Part shown: positions 9,701 through 18,026 of the stretch, piece by piece | Layout of the letters: every line of letters starts with the position of its first letter | How positions within the stretch are numbered: position 1 is the stretch's first letter | NCBI GenBank assembly: GCA_014193115.1 | Contig: BJHQ01000018.1 | Span: forward strand, 44,846-108,845 | Reading direction: 5' to 3' | Length of the DNA stretch: 64,000 nucleotides | From: Planctomycetota bacterium | GTDB taxonomy: Bacteria > Planctomycetota > UBA11346 | Made by a program: the position numbers and the translations under genes | Notes under the pieces: model-generated | The model's database searches: none | Told to the model about the DNA's origin: nothing | The model's input: only the letters and a program-made list of their open reading frames with translations

Positions 9701-10024
9701 AATGGACCCATCCGGATGCCGTCGAAGATTGATCTCGAGAACCTGAGTGCGCAGGGGGTTTTTGGAGACCCCGAGGCCGTCCTGCAACAGCAGGGCATAA
9801 TTGCCAAAGGTCGGTTTGGGCAGGTAGGGGATGCCATTGCGCAGCCAGTCCGGCGGATCCGCCCACTGGCGGATCGCCGCCGAATGCTCACCCAAGGCCC
9901 ATTCTGGAATCTCGGCAGTCGGGATCGAAGGCACCGACCAGCCGGTCAGAATGATGACCAGCACCAGACGGCGGAGGAATGATGACCCTGAAGCAGCTTT
10001 GCTGAGCAGGATGACCTGGTTCAT
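6701..10024 (-). CDS. Heparinase II/III-like polysaccharide lyase, exported
   Basis: This 1107-aa exported protein has a hydrophobic signal segment at about residues 18-37. Three regions follow. Residues about 90-190 resemble a family 9-like carbohydrate-binding beta sandwich ('DGSIDDEVWANCW', 'WHFEITLDIAGDSYVKG'). Residues about 205-520 form an alpha/alpha toroid beginning 'GVHPRLLLRADRLEAAR', with 'SNHSIWEWAADLVQLHAL' in the catalytic part. The last 350 residues form the beta-sandwich C-terminus of heparinase II/III proteins ('WQFQDAGAFRIDGLGVCW'). The lysine-rich insert around residue 985 is unusual. Elimination-type cleavage of a uronic-acid polysaccharide is the family activity; the substrate cannot be read. 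It lies 9 bp downstream of the symporter gene. Confidence 0.82.
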   Translation of the reverse strand: MNQVILLSKAASGSSFLRRLVLVIILTGWSVPSIPTAEIPEWALGEHSAAIRQWADPPDWLRNGIPYLPKPTFGNYALLLQDGLGVSKNPLRTQVLEINLRRHPDGSIDDEVWANCWHRNRAESQGAVLKQWHDGDGWHFEITLDIAGDSYVKGGIGWYQIDVAETNPSGTYRGVFNDVPLHGAVVAMAGVEPPRFAPALAPGVHPRLLLRADRLEAARAWGRSTTGAKIVRMVAENVQPFLAIPFNPKEHGQGYTNDLALSKLTAIAMVWQITQDPVYADYLRSAFAIICDPQGPFKISDYQRLDPYPFDLAWDLLDADQRAKVTAWLTENWVTAGMQKGNGICFSNHSIWEWAADLVQLHALDGTVGKPPADSFPPARGAFQVQAITQARTDITTYQAGTEVSLDDFRCAGPLIAADFTPWSDARHLDRLQFDLPAMGRLAEPPPLALAGSASLAWTKCLAHPGIVELRKNVLETMEMIKTSGGKNVDQIMAAYDQHLFDLGPLLGPNGSVAIAAGPVLVSKGDYRLGLAESYRLRIGDDWLQNGDIIRLPDGVVALALIAWKPAKSGASTSAKLRFEPLEGISLEDALAVRRGRAELVQKRQTWWEQSGREDWSLRNSRIINERNFWRGLEFVLGAGGFNLEGSGYTTSGTWNVSRSLHALRNVSGLAYDQVSHFRFKAMNKLGGGWQFTVGTGSMGPDLCLMDLPFSDPGIQSALKPLFASRFATFNTNPPAKSWSVYGFGGISSILNGLAGWELPFADQPERLAQLPNFVHDGVMGGMILRSGWRQDDCSTILMAKRQLPNSAWQFQDAGAFRIDGLGVCWTSHSHRYKRAFGRDDENVLLVEGIDGAIWQGRTSDVQVDRQGNGQVEIDLLAWNRERMQPYPGPIPTRMLRRVATDYSGKCGAPGLVVIHDQVVGGGRRTWQMHTQDEKSDLYTGYSQEIGFGPGSFTIDGGEGRRLQGIIVEPKGTQPRLGAKRPRVVGDEAARGRLENPKKKKKAGPTKPQDPLNLSNPPEQADTSPFKMVIDPNSVEDKNPEKDTIDKSRRIEVPIDAKDQDVTAILVISREKPLEIKELPATATHRRWRVGDRIVLVSDGDIRFESP

Positions 10025-10033
10025 GACGACCTT

Positions 10034-12190
10034 TCAGGCTCGGTTTGCCGTTGGCTGAATCGTGTCTGCCTGCTGATGGAGGATGCTGCCATCATCGCTG
10101 GCATCGCGTTTGATGAGATCCATGTCCTTGAAGAACCGCCTGAGGTCGATTGCGCACCCGACCGCGAACCAGATCAGGCTGGCTGCGGCGACGATCATGG
10201 GGATGATCAGGCCGATGATCAGCCAGACGTTCAACCAGCCTGATTTGCTCATGGTCAGCTGGGCGGCAGTCTCGGCATCGAGCAGTGGCAGCAGCCCGTA
10301 TTTCCAGGCGACCATGCCCACCATCAGCAGGGCAAGAACCAGGGAATAGAAGAAGATTCCCATGGCCACCCAGCGGTCACTGGTGGAGAAATGGTGGTCG
10401 ATGCCCACCAGGCGGGCGATCCACGATGGTTGGGCTCGCCTGAGTGGTTGAACGTCACCGACCAGGATCGACTTCAGATCAAACGGAGCCCGGCAGGTGG
10501 CCAAGGAAACCGCGACGTAAGTAACCAGGCAACAGACGGCCACCAGGAAGCTCAGGAAGAATCCCGAGGTCAACACCAACGGAATCGGGATGATGGTCCT
10601 GAGCCAGGTCATCGAATCCCACCAGTTGCTGCTCAAGATGATCGCGGCGAAGGCCAGTGGGAGGCTGATCAGGGCGCCGGCCCAGGCTCCCTGGACCGTA
10701 CCCCGCGACCAGTACAGCCCTCCGATGATCACCGCTCCGGAGACTCCAGCGGAGATGGCTCCGCAGACCGACCACCAGACCCAGATCGGTGTCGACAGCG
10801 GCAGGATCATCGAACCGATCAGGGCGAAACCCGCGAGTCCCACCGCGGCCAGACGGAGGACCTTGAGGTGAGTCCGGGTGGACAGCGGCCGACGCCGCCA
10901 GGGCAGAACGCAATCCTGGATGAACAGACTGCTCCACGAGATGAGATGATTCCCATCCCCGGCGATCAGGCCCATGACCATGATCGCGAGGAAGAGCCCT
11001 TTGATGCCAATCGGCAGCATTTCCGACAAAGCCATGAACGGCGCCTGCTGCTTCTGGCGCTGAAGGTCTTCACGCCGGATCGGCTGGCCGTCCTGGTCGA
11101 CGACTGCGGTGGCATCAAACCAGGATTGGCTTCCCACCGGATTGGCTGCATTCGGCCGGGCGACGTGACTGCCGGATGGGCTGGGCACCGAGGCGATCCG
11201 TTCCTTGAGGCTGACCGTGCGCTCGGTGAAATCGGGATGGCGGAGGAAGGTCATGGCGCCGAGAGCGATGACGAGGATCACCAGGGTCCGGGAATACGCC
11301 CGCCATTGGCTCAGGATGCCAGCCATCCGCCCTTCGTGCGGGGTCAACGCGGCGTTACGGAAGCCGTGGCCAGCGCCGGCAAGACCGCCGGCATTATAGA
11401 TGATCGCGAAGATCGCGGTGAGCATGGCCAGGTAATTGAAATCGCGGACGGCGAAGGCATCGAACGGATCGATCGGACTCTTATTCGCCGCCACCGCGGC
11501 GGTCGGTCCGCTCAGGGTGCCGGCCAGCACTTCGGACATCTGCTGCCAGGAGACCACCGAAAAGATCGCAATGATGATGATGATGTAGGCGAAATGCGAA
11601 AAGATTCCCTCGACGCAGTCGGTGACCAGCAACGTCACCTGGCCGCCCAGGCAGATCGTCGCGATGGTCAGGGACAGATAGATGGATATGATCACCAGAT
11701 TGGTCGAAACTTCGAGGCCGCCGATCACCAAGACATCGTCCAGTCCCAGGAACGCCTTGAAAAACAGGCAGGATGCCAAGGGGAAGACCAGGTAGCCGAG
11801 CGCGCCTGAGGTGAACAGCAGGATGCCGACGAAGCGTCGGAAATTTTTGCTGTAGCGGAGTTCAAGCAATTGAGGGAGGGTATGGCATCGGGTCTGGCGA
11901 TAGCGCCAGATCACGAAGCCGCTGATCGAAACCAGCAGGACGATCGGGGTGAGCAGGCTGTCGAAGAAGAACACCACGAAGCCGGCGAGCATGAATTTTT
12001 CAACATTCGCCACAGTATTGGTCACTCCGCTGCCAGCCTCGCCAGTGGCATTGGTCAGCAGGTACCGTCCGGCGCAGCGGCCTGCGGAGATGTAGTCGGC
12101 CACGCTCTGCACCCAACGTCTGGTTCGCCAACCAATCAAGATGACGGCCAGTATCGGCAGCACCGCTACGAGAATGTCTAGCCAGTGCAT
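10034..12190 (-). CDS. Sodium:solute symporter (SSS family)
   Basis: From the ATG at 12190, preceded by AGGA at good spacing, the protein has 718 aa and about 15 membrane segments. The N-terminus shows SSS features: a short first helix, 'SVADYISAGRCAGRYLLTN', an early 'GEAGSGVTNT' stretch and 'TLPQLLELRYSKNFRRFVG'. An extended C-terminal region with two more helices ends in a charged cytoplasmic tail. The family imports sugars, sialic acid or other solutes with Na+. Directly followed by the exported heparinase-like enzyme, it probably takes up the oligosaccharide or uronate products of that enzyme. The 18 extra residues upstream in the open frame lack hydrophobic or family character. Confidence 0.88.
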   Translation of the reverse strand: MHWLDILVAVLPILAVILIGWRTRRWVQSVADYISAGRCAGRYLLTNATGEAGSGVTNTVANVEKFMLAGFVVFFFDSLLTPIVLLVSISGFVIWRYRQTRCHTLPQLLELRYSKNFRRFVGILLFTSGALGYLVFPLASCLFFKAFLGLDDVLVIGGLEVSTNLVIISIYLSLTIATICLGGQVTLLVTDCVEGIFSHFAYIIIIIAIFSVVSWQQMSEVLAGTLSGPTAAVAANKSPIDPFDAFAVRDFNYLAMLTAIFAIIYNAGGLAGAGHGFRNAALTPHEGRMAGILSQWRAYSRTLVILVIALGAMTFLRHPDFTERTVSLKERIASVPSPSGSHVARPNAANPVGSQSWFDATAVVDQDGQPIRREDLQRQKQQAPFMALSEMLPIGIKGLFLAIMVMGLIAGDGNHLISWSSLFIQDCVLPWRRRPLSTRTHLKVLRLAAVGLAGFALIGSMILPLSTPIWVWWSVCGAISAGVSGAVIIGGLYWSRGTVQGAWAGALISLPLAFAAIILSSNWWDSMTWLRTIIPIPLVLTSGFFLSFLVAVCCLVTYVAVSLATCRAPFDLKSILVGDVQPLRRAQPSWIARLVGIDHHFSTSDRWVAMGIFFYSLVLALLMVGMVAWKYGLLPLLDAETAAQLTMSKSGWLNVWLIIGLIIPMIVAAASLIWFAVGCAIDLRRFFKDMDLIKRDASDDGSILHQQADTIQPTANRA

Positions 12191-12378
12191 GGACCATTCC
12201 TGAAAACACGCACTGTGAGCTCCAGCTGCATCGGTTCCAGACAAGTAGGAATGGTCATGTGAGCTGGTACGGCAGCCATCCGACTCGGTTCGAGCGCAGG
12301 AATTGCTTTTCCGACGCCGAGATTTCCTGACTGGCCTGAGTGTTCCCCGAATTCAGCGAGGTGTTCGCCAGCAACCGG

Positions 12379-13359
12379 TCACGCGACTTTTCCTTCGGTC
12401 AGGTGCATGAACAGATCCTCAAGATTCCGCTCACGGGCGGCGAAGCGGCAGACCGGCAGGCCGGCTTCGATGAGGCGCTTGAGCAGCGCCGCCTGGGTCG
12501 CGGCCAGGGCTGGGCAACGGGCGGTGATCAGCAGGTGGTCGATCTGGATCTCGCCCAGCTCGGGCTGCTCGGCGAGGGTTGCCGCCAGGCGCTCGACCGG
12601 GGCGGCCAGGCGGATTTCGATGGTTTCGGTGGCGGTATCAGGCTCGGCTGCGGCTTGTACCTGGGCTTTGTGGGCGACCGCGGCCTTGATCTCGCGGACC
12701 TTGCCGGCGGCGACCAGGGCGCCTTGCTCGATGATCGCCACCGCATCGCACAGTTCTTCCAGTTCAGCCAGGATGTGGCTGCTGATGAAGATCGCCTTGC
12801 CTTGGCCGGCGAGCAGGCGGAGCAGTTCGCGGAACTCGATCCGGGCCCGGGGATCAAGTCCGGCGCTGGGTTCGTCGAGGATCAGCAGTTGCGGGTCGTG
12901 GATCAGGCAGCGGCCCAGGCACAGCCGCTGCTTCATGCCCTTGGACAAGGTCGTGACCAGCTTTTCGCGCAGCCCGCCGAGCTGGCAGAAGTCGATCACG
13001 TCGCCCACCGCCCGGGTCCGGCGGTCGATCGGCATGTCGTAGGCCCGGCTGAAGAAATCCAGGTATTCCCACACTGTCATGTTCGGATATGCGCCATAAC
13101 TGTCGGGCATGTAGCCGATCAGCCGGCGGACCCGGTCGGCGTCGTCGATGGTCGACAGCCCGGCCACGGTGCAGTCGCCGGAGGTCGGCAGATCGAGGCT
13201 GGCGAGGATCCGCATCGTGGTCGACTTGCCGGCGCCATTGGGGCCGATGAAGCCGAAGATTTCACCGCGATCGAATTGGAAGCTGACCTGCTTCACGGCG
13301 TCGACCCTGGTCGGGCCGTGGCCGAAGGAACGGGACAAGCTGTGGACTTGGACCAGCAT
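12379..13359 (-). CDS. ABC-2 type transporter ATP-binding protein
   Basis: This ATPase has 326 aa from the ATG at 13359, 4 bp after the stop of the upstream membrane-protein gene. It shows Walker A 'GPNGAGKSTT', Q-loop region 'IGYMPDSYGAYPNMTV', signature 'LSKGMKQRL', Walker B 'LLILDEPSAGLDP' and the H-loop 'SSH'. The C-terminal extension (about 235-326) is like that of NatA/YxlF-type ATPases. No membrane permease follows; the next downstream gene is the unrelated symporter. The partner permease must be elsewhere, unless the 546-aa membrane protein upstream plays that role. The longest frame starts 50 codons earlier, inside the upstream gene. Confidence 0.92.
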   Translation of the reverse strand: MLVQVHSLSRSFGHGPTRVDAVKQVSFQFDRGEIFGFIGPNGAGKSTTMRILASLDLPTSGDCTVAGLSTIDDADRVRRLIGYMPDSYGAYPNMTVWEYLDFFSRAYDMPIDRRTRAVGDVIDFCQLGGLREKLVTTLSKGMKQRLCLGRCLIHDPQLLILDEPSAGLDPRARIEFRELLRLLAGQGKAIFISSHILAELEELCDAVAIIEQGALVAAGKVREIKAAVAHKAQVQAAAEPDTATETIEIRLAAPVERLAATLAEQPELGEIQIDHLLITARCPALAATQAALLKRLIEAGLPVCRFAARERNLEDLFMHLTEGKVA

Positions 13360-13363
13360 CGGA

Positions 13364-15000
13364 TCAGCTCTTTCCTGCGGTTGCCGGGGCCACGATCCCG
13401 AACACCCAGGATTCCACCGGCGCGACGTCCTCGCCGGCTGGGCCGGGCACAGGCAGCAGCGGCGCGGCCAGCTTGGCCTGGTAAGCGAATGGTTCCTTGG
13501 CCACGGCATCGCGGACCAGGGTCGCGCCTTGGCTCAACCGGCCCTGGTTGGCCAGTTGTGGCAGCCGGGTCAGACCGCGGGCCGGGCCATCTTGGGTGAG
13601 CGTCGCACTGGCGCCGTCGGCCAGGGCGGTGCAGGCCCAGGCTTTTCCAGCGGCATCGCGCCACAGCAGTTGGTCGATTGCTGCACCCAGGCCGTTGGTC
13701 ACCCGCCATCCCCCGCCCACCGGTTCGATCAGCAAGCGGCGGTTGTCGGGCCGGGCCTGGATGTAGCGCAGGGCGCGGTTGGTCCGGCTGGGAATCCATG
13801 GTCCGTCAGCGCGCAGGCCGTCGGTCCAGTCGAGGCTGAGCTGGCCGACCTGGCGTCGTTCTTCATCGCTGAGCACCGCGGTCACCAGATCCTCGCCGTC
13901 GAGGACGAGGCCGCCGGTGGACAGTCCGGCGAAATAACTCACGCCGGTCCAGCCGATGGCGCGTTTGGCGGTCTGATCAAGATGGACCGCTTGGATCACC
14001 GTCCGTCGGACATGGATGCCCTCGGCCAGGATGCTGATCAGGATCAGCCCGAAACACGTGGCGGCGCTGATGATCGGTGTGGTGATCAGGAACAGGTGGC
14101 GTTTGCCCTGGCGGCGCACCCACCACAAGTTGAGCGGTCCGACGACCACTGCGAAAAGCACGGCGATGACCACGAAGGCGAGCACCGGGACCCGATCGGT
14201 TCCGGGCACCGGCGGCGCGTCGTCGGGCGAATCCTTCAGCCGTTCCCGGATCGCCGCCGCCACCGGCGCCGGGTCGGCAGCGGTGGCCAGGATCGGGCGG
14301 GCGCCCAGCCGCGACCACGCGGTGACCTGGCTGTTCTCGCTGACGATCAGCCCGCCGCCGGCCAGCGACCAGGTGGCGATGGCCTGGCGTTGGGCCGCGC
14401 TCAGGGCGCGATCACCGGCTGGCGTCAGCCACAGGACCAGCCAGCACGGATAGCCCTGCCAGCGGTCAGGGAGGTTCTCGACCGGAAAGCGGTCGACGCG
14501 ATCCTCGGGATAGCCGGCGGTTGACGAATAGCGATGCCGGCCGGGCAGAGCCGCGCCGGCCAGGGCTTTGACCAGGAATTCGTGGAGGGCCTTCTGTTTC
14601 ACCGTCTCGTCGGGATCGACCAGGGCGAGGTCGAGTGACCGGTGCTGATGCGAAGAACTGCCGCTGACATCATAGGATCGACCGCGGTCATCGGTGGCGT
14701 GCAGGTTGACGTAGGAGTATTCCTGGCCCGGCACCAGCACGGTCACCCGCTGCGGGCGGCGGTCCTGGACCTCGACCCGCAAAGTGCCGGAGTCCTGGCC
14801 GCAGCGGGCCTCCAGCCGGAGCGTCGCGTCGCGCTCGGGGTCGATGGCCACGATCGCCGGAGCGTAGCCATCGGCGTCGGTCCACGGCAGCTGCACGTTG
14901 ACGCTGGCAGAAAAATCCCCGGCGGCCAGCGCGGCGGCGCAGAGATACAGCCCGAGCAGGGCTGGAACTGGCCAGGACCAGGATGAACCGACATGCAGGC

Positions 15001-15004
<4 letters not shown>
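13364..15004 (-). CDS. Membrane protein of a MoxR cluster, function unknown
   Basis: This 546-aa protein starts with a signal-like hydrophobic segment (residues about 9-28). A beta-rich extracytoplasmic region follows, then a glutamine-amidotransferase-like or DUF4350-like stretch around 180-270 ('GYPCWLVLWLTP', 'WSLAGGGLIVSENSQV'). Two membrane helices lie at about 285-345 ('VPVLAFVVIAVLFAVVVGPLN', 'HLFLITTPIISAATCFGLIL'), and a last soluble beta domain ends the protein. Proteins of this layout are common next to MoxR ATPases and ABC-2 ATPases in planctomycetes. Its start overlaps the stop of the moxR gene by 4 bp, and its stop lies 4 bp before the ABC ATPase, so all three should be co-translated. 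Confidence 0.72.
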
Positions 15005-15990
<986 letters not shown>

Positions 15991-16000
15991 GGACACGTCA

Positions 16001-16453
16001 TCATCGGAACGACCACGCGAGCAACCCTGTACCGATCGCGGCGAAGGTCCAGTAGTCGGTCGGCAGTCCGAGCAGCCAATGCTTGTGCCACTTGATCTCG
16101 CCTGGCTTGAAGCGTTTCCAGCCCCATGCCGGGTTGCGCAAGAACCACAGGAAATCCTCGGTGATCCAAAAGAGCATGAAGCTGCCCATGATCCGCGCTT
16201 CGAGCGGCCACGACCACTGCCACAGCAACAAGCAGGGGAAATGGAAGATCAGCATCATGAAGCATAGCGTCCAGGCGTGGTAGCCGGTCAGCGGCCGCCC
16301 GCCGAAAAACACGTCGAGCAGCCAGTGCTTCTCGATCCGCCAGGTCGGCAGCTTGGCCGCCCAGCCGTTCTCGCCCTCAATGTTGATCTCAAGCATCGCG
16401 AACACATAGGCGAGCAGGAGCAGCGCCAGGGCGAGGGCGATCTCGTGGTACAT
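16001..16453 (-). CDS. Small membrane protein, unknown
   Basis: This 150-aa protein begins MYHEIALALALLLLAYVF, a membrane helix, and has about three more hydrophobic segments, including 'WTLCFMMLIFHFPCLLLW' and 'YWTFAAIGTGLLAW'. It is rich in Trp and His. I do not recognise the family. The start codon lies 1 bp past the stop of the glycosyltransferase gene, so the two are probably translationally coupled. By context it may work with that lipid or wall glycosyltransferase. The longer frame to 16519 only reads the antisense-like end of that gene. Confidence 0.65.
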   Translation of the reverse strand: MYHEIALALALLLLAYVFAMLEINIEGENGWAAKLPTWRIEKHWLLDVFFGGRPLTGYHAWTLCFMMLIFHFPCLLLWQWSWPLEARIMGSFMLFWITEDFLWFLRNPAWGWKRFKPGEIKWHKHWLLGLPTDYWTFAAIGTGLLAWSFR

Positions 16454-16454
16454 G

Positions 16455-17621
16455 TCAGACCGACGGATTCGGAGCTGATGATGACGGCGATGCCGCCATG
16501 ACCTGGTCGAGCACGGCATCGGCTGCCAGCGGCCGGCCGAGGGCGGTCGCTGCGGCCCGCATCCGGGCCAGGCGATCGGGGTCGGCGAGCAACCGGCGGA
16601 CGCGGTATTCGACGCCGGCCGCGTCGTGGGCCTTCATCGCCGCGCTGTGCTCCAGCAGGTAGTCGCTGTTGCGTTCCTCCTGGCCTGGAATCGGCGAGAC
16701 CACCAGCATCGGCAGGCCCAGGGCCAGGCATTCCGCCGTGGTCAGGCCGCCGGGCTTGGTGATCGCCAGGTCGGATGCTGCCATTGCTGCTTCGGGGACC
16801 TCGGTGAAGCCGACCGGGAACAGGCGGCCGGGGAACCGCGCAGCGATCTTGCCCAGTCGATCGAGCAGCGGCGCATTGCGCCCGGCCAGGGCCATGATCT
16901 GGAAATCGCCAGGAACGTGGAGCATGCGTTCGGCGAGCTTATCCATGGCGCCGACCCCGGCAGCGCCCGACATCAACAGCAACGTGGTGCGCTGGGCGTC
17001 GATGCCGAACCGGGCGGCGGCCTCGGCGCGGCTCGGCGGAGCGGCGAACCCGGAGGCAATGGGGATACCGGTGACCGCGATCGGCGGCACTGGCGGAGCG
17101 CCAGGCAGCGCCGCCAGACGATCGTCGAGGCGCCAGGCGACCTCTTCAGCGGCGACGCAGAAACCAGCCTGTCCGGGCTGGACCCACAGGGCGTGGACAT
17201 CGTAGTCGGTGACTACGGTGGTGATCGGCGCCGACACCACGCCAGCAGCGCGCAGCCGGGCGCAGAGCTGGGCCGGCAGGAAGTGGGTGCAGACGATGTG
17301 GGTCGGTTCGGCCTGGTGCACCGCCCTGGCCAGGCGGCGGGTGTTGAGCTCTTCGATGGCCCGGCGGAAACGGGCAAGATAGGTATCCGGACCGACCACA
17401 TCCGACGCGTGGTAGAGATAGCCCCACAGCGCTGGGCTGCGATTCACCAGGGTGATGAAGGACCCGGCGTACAAGCGGCGGAACAGCCGGGGGACCAGTT
17501 CCATCACATCGATGTGCTGGGCTGACCAGCCGCGCGCATGTGCGGCGGCGACCAGCGCTTCGGCCGCACGCACGTGGCCGGCTCCGGCAGAGACGCTGAG
17601 CACCAGCAATTTCGGCACCAT
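16455..17621 (-). CDS. MurG/UgtP-like glycosyltransferase (diacylglycerol glycosyltransferase type)
   Basis: This 388-aa GT-B enzyme begins 'LLVLSVSAGAGHVRAAEAL', the glycine- and histidine-containing N-terminal loop of the GT28/MGDG-synthase family. The N-terminal domain carries the following 'LITLVNRSP'-type helix region seen in processive diacylglycerol glucosyltransferases. The C-terminal donor-binding domain has 'LLLMSGAAGVGAMDKLAERML', 'VGFTEVPEAAMAASDLAITKPGGLTTAECLALGLPMLV' (split around the GG-E motif) and a sugar-nucleotide site. The likely reaction is transfer of a hexose from a nucleotide sugar to a membrane lipid at the inner leaflet. A 10-bp tandem repeat lies just upstream of the start. 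Confidence 0.85.
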   Translation of the reverse strand: MVPKLLVLSVSAGAGHVRAAEALVAAAHARGWSAQHIDVMELVPRLFRRLYAGSFITLVNRSPALWGYLYHASDVVGPDTYLARFRRAIEELNTRRLARAVHQAEPTHIVCTHFLPAQLCARLRAAGVVSAPITTVVTDYDVHALWVQPGQAGFCVAAEEVAWRLDDRLAALPGAPPVPPIAVTGIPIASGFAAPPSRAEAAARFGIDAQRTTLLLMSGAAGVGAMDKLAERMLHVPGDFQIMALAGRNAPLLDRLGKIAARFPGRLFPVGFTEVPEAAMAASDLAITKPGGLTTAECLALGLPMLVVSPIPGQEERNSDYLLEHSAAMKAHDAAGVEYRVRRLLADPDRLARMRAAATALGRPLAADAVLDQVMAASPSSSAPNPSV

Positions 17622-17660
17622 GGGCGCATCGTGGCCAGAAGGGCCGGTTCGGAAACCCGC

Positions 17661-17720
17661 CGCCGGCGAATGCCGGCGAATGCCGGCGAATGCGGGCAAA
17701 TGCGGGCGAATGCCGGCGAA
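17661..17720. repeat. Six tandem copies of a 10-bp unit
   Basis: Six consecutive decamers follow the pattern (C/T)GC(C/G)GGC(G/A)AA. Four are identical apart from the first base; copies 4 and 5 each carry changes. The array ends about 40 bp upstream of the glycosyltransferase start. Copy number could vary between strains. Confidence 0.85.
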
Positions 17721-17774
17721 GATGCAGTTCAGGCGGATCGGTCAGCAACGATGATTGATCCTCAAAATTCCAGA

Positions 17775-17963
17775 AGAACCGCAAAGACACCATGACGCAA
17801 AGGAAAAATCTGAGTAAGGGCTCGCGCAGGAATAACTTGAGCATGTTGCACAGGTGGATGCGTTTGGCAGCAAACCGAGTCCCGTAGGCTCCGCTGGCTC
17901 GGCGACCAACCGAGTGCGGATGGACCTTGCTCACCATCCAACCACGCGGCGCTTTCGCGGTTC
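17775..17963. repeat. Dispersed element with GAACCGC/GCGGTTC inverted ends (copy 1)
   Basis: The left end reads GAACCGCAAAGACACC and continues with a CAAAG-rich, roughly 8-bp-periodic stretch. The right end reads CTTTCGCGGTTC, the reverse complement with one extra base. Related ends are found at 22512-22610 and 35895-35951. Confidence 0.5.
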
Positions 17964-18026
17964 CACAAGCGCTATTCAGGGAGATGGCGCCTTGACCACG
18001 GCCAGGTTGCAGCATGTTCCGCCGCC

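Larger units (their letters stand above)
17622..18026. other. Intergenic region with two repeat types
   Basis: This 405-bp divergent intergenic region holds the 10-bp tandem repeats (17661-17720) and an element bounded by GAACCGC and GCGGTTC ends (17775-17963). It must also carry the promoters of the glycosyltransferase cluster and of the 811-aa exported protein. No gene was found in it. Confidence 0.6.
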
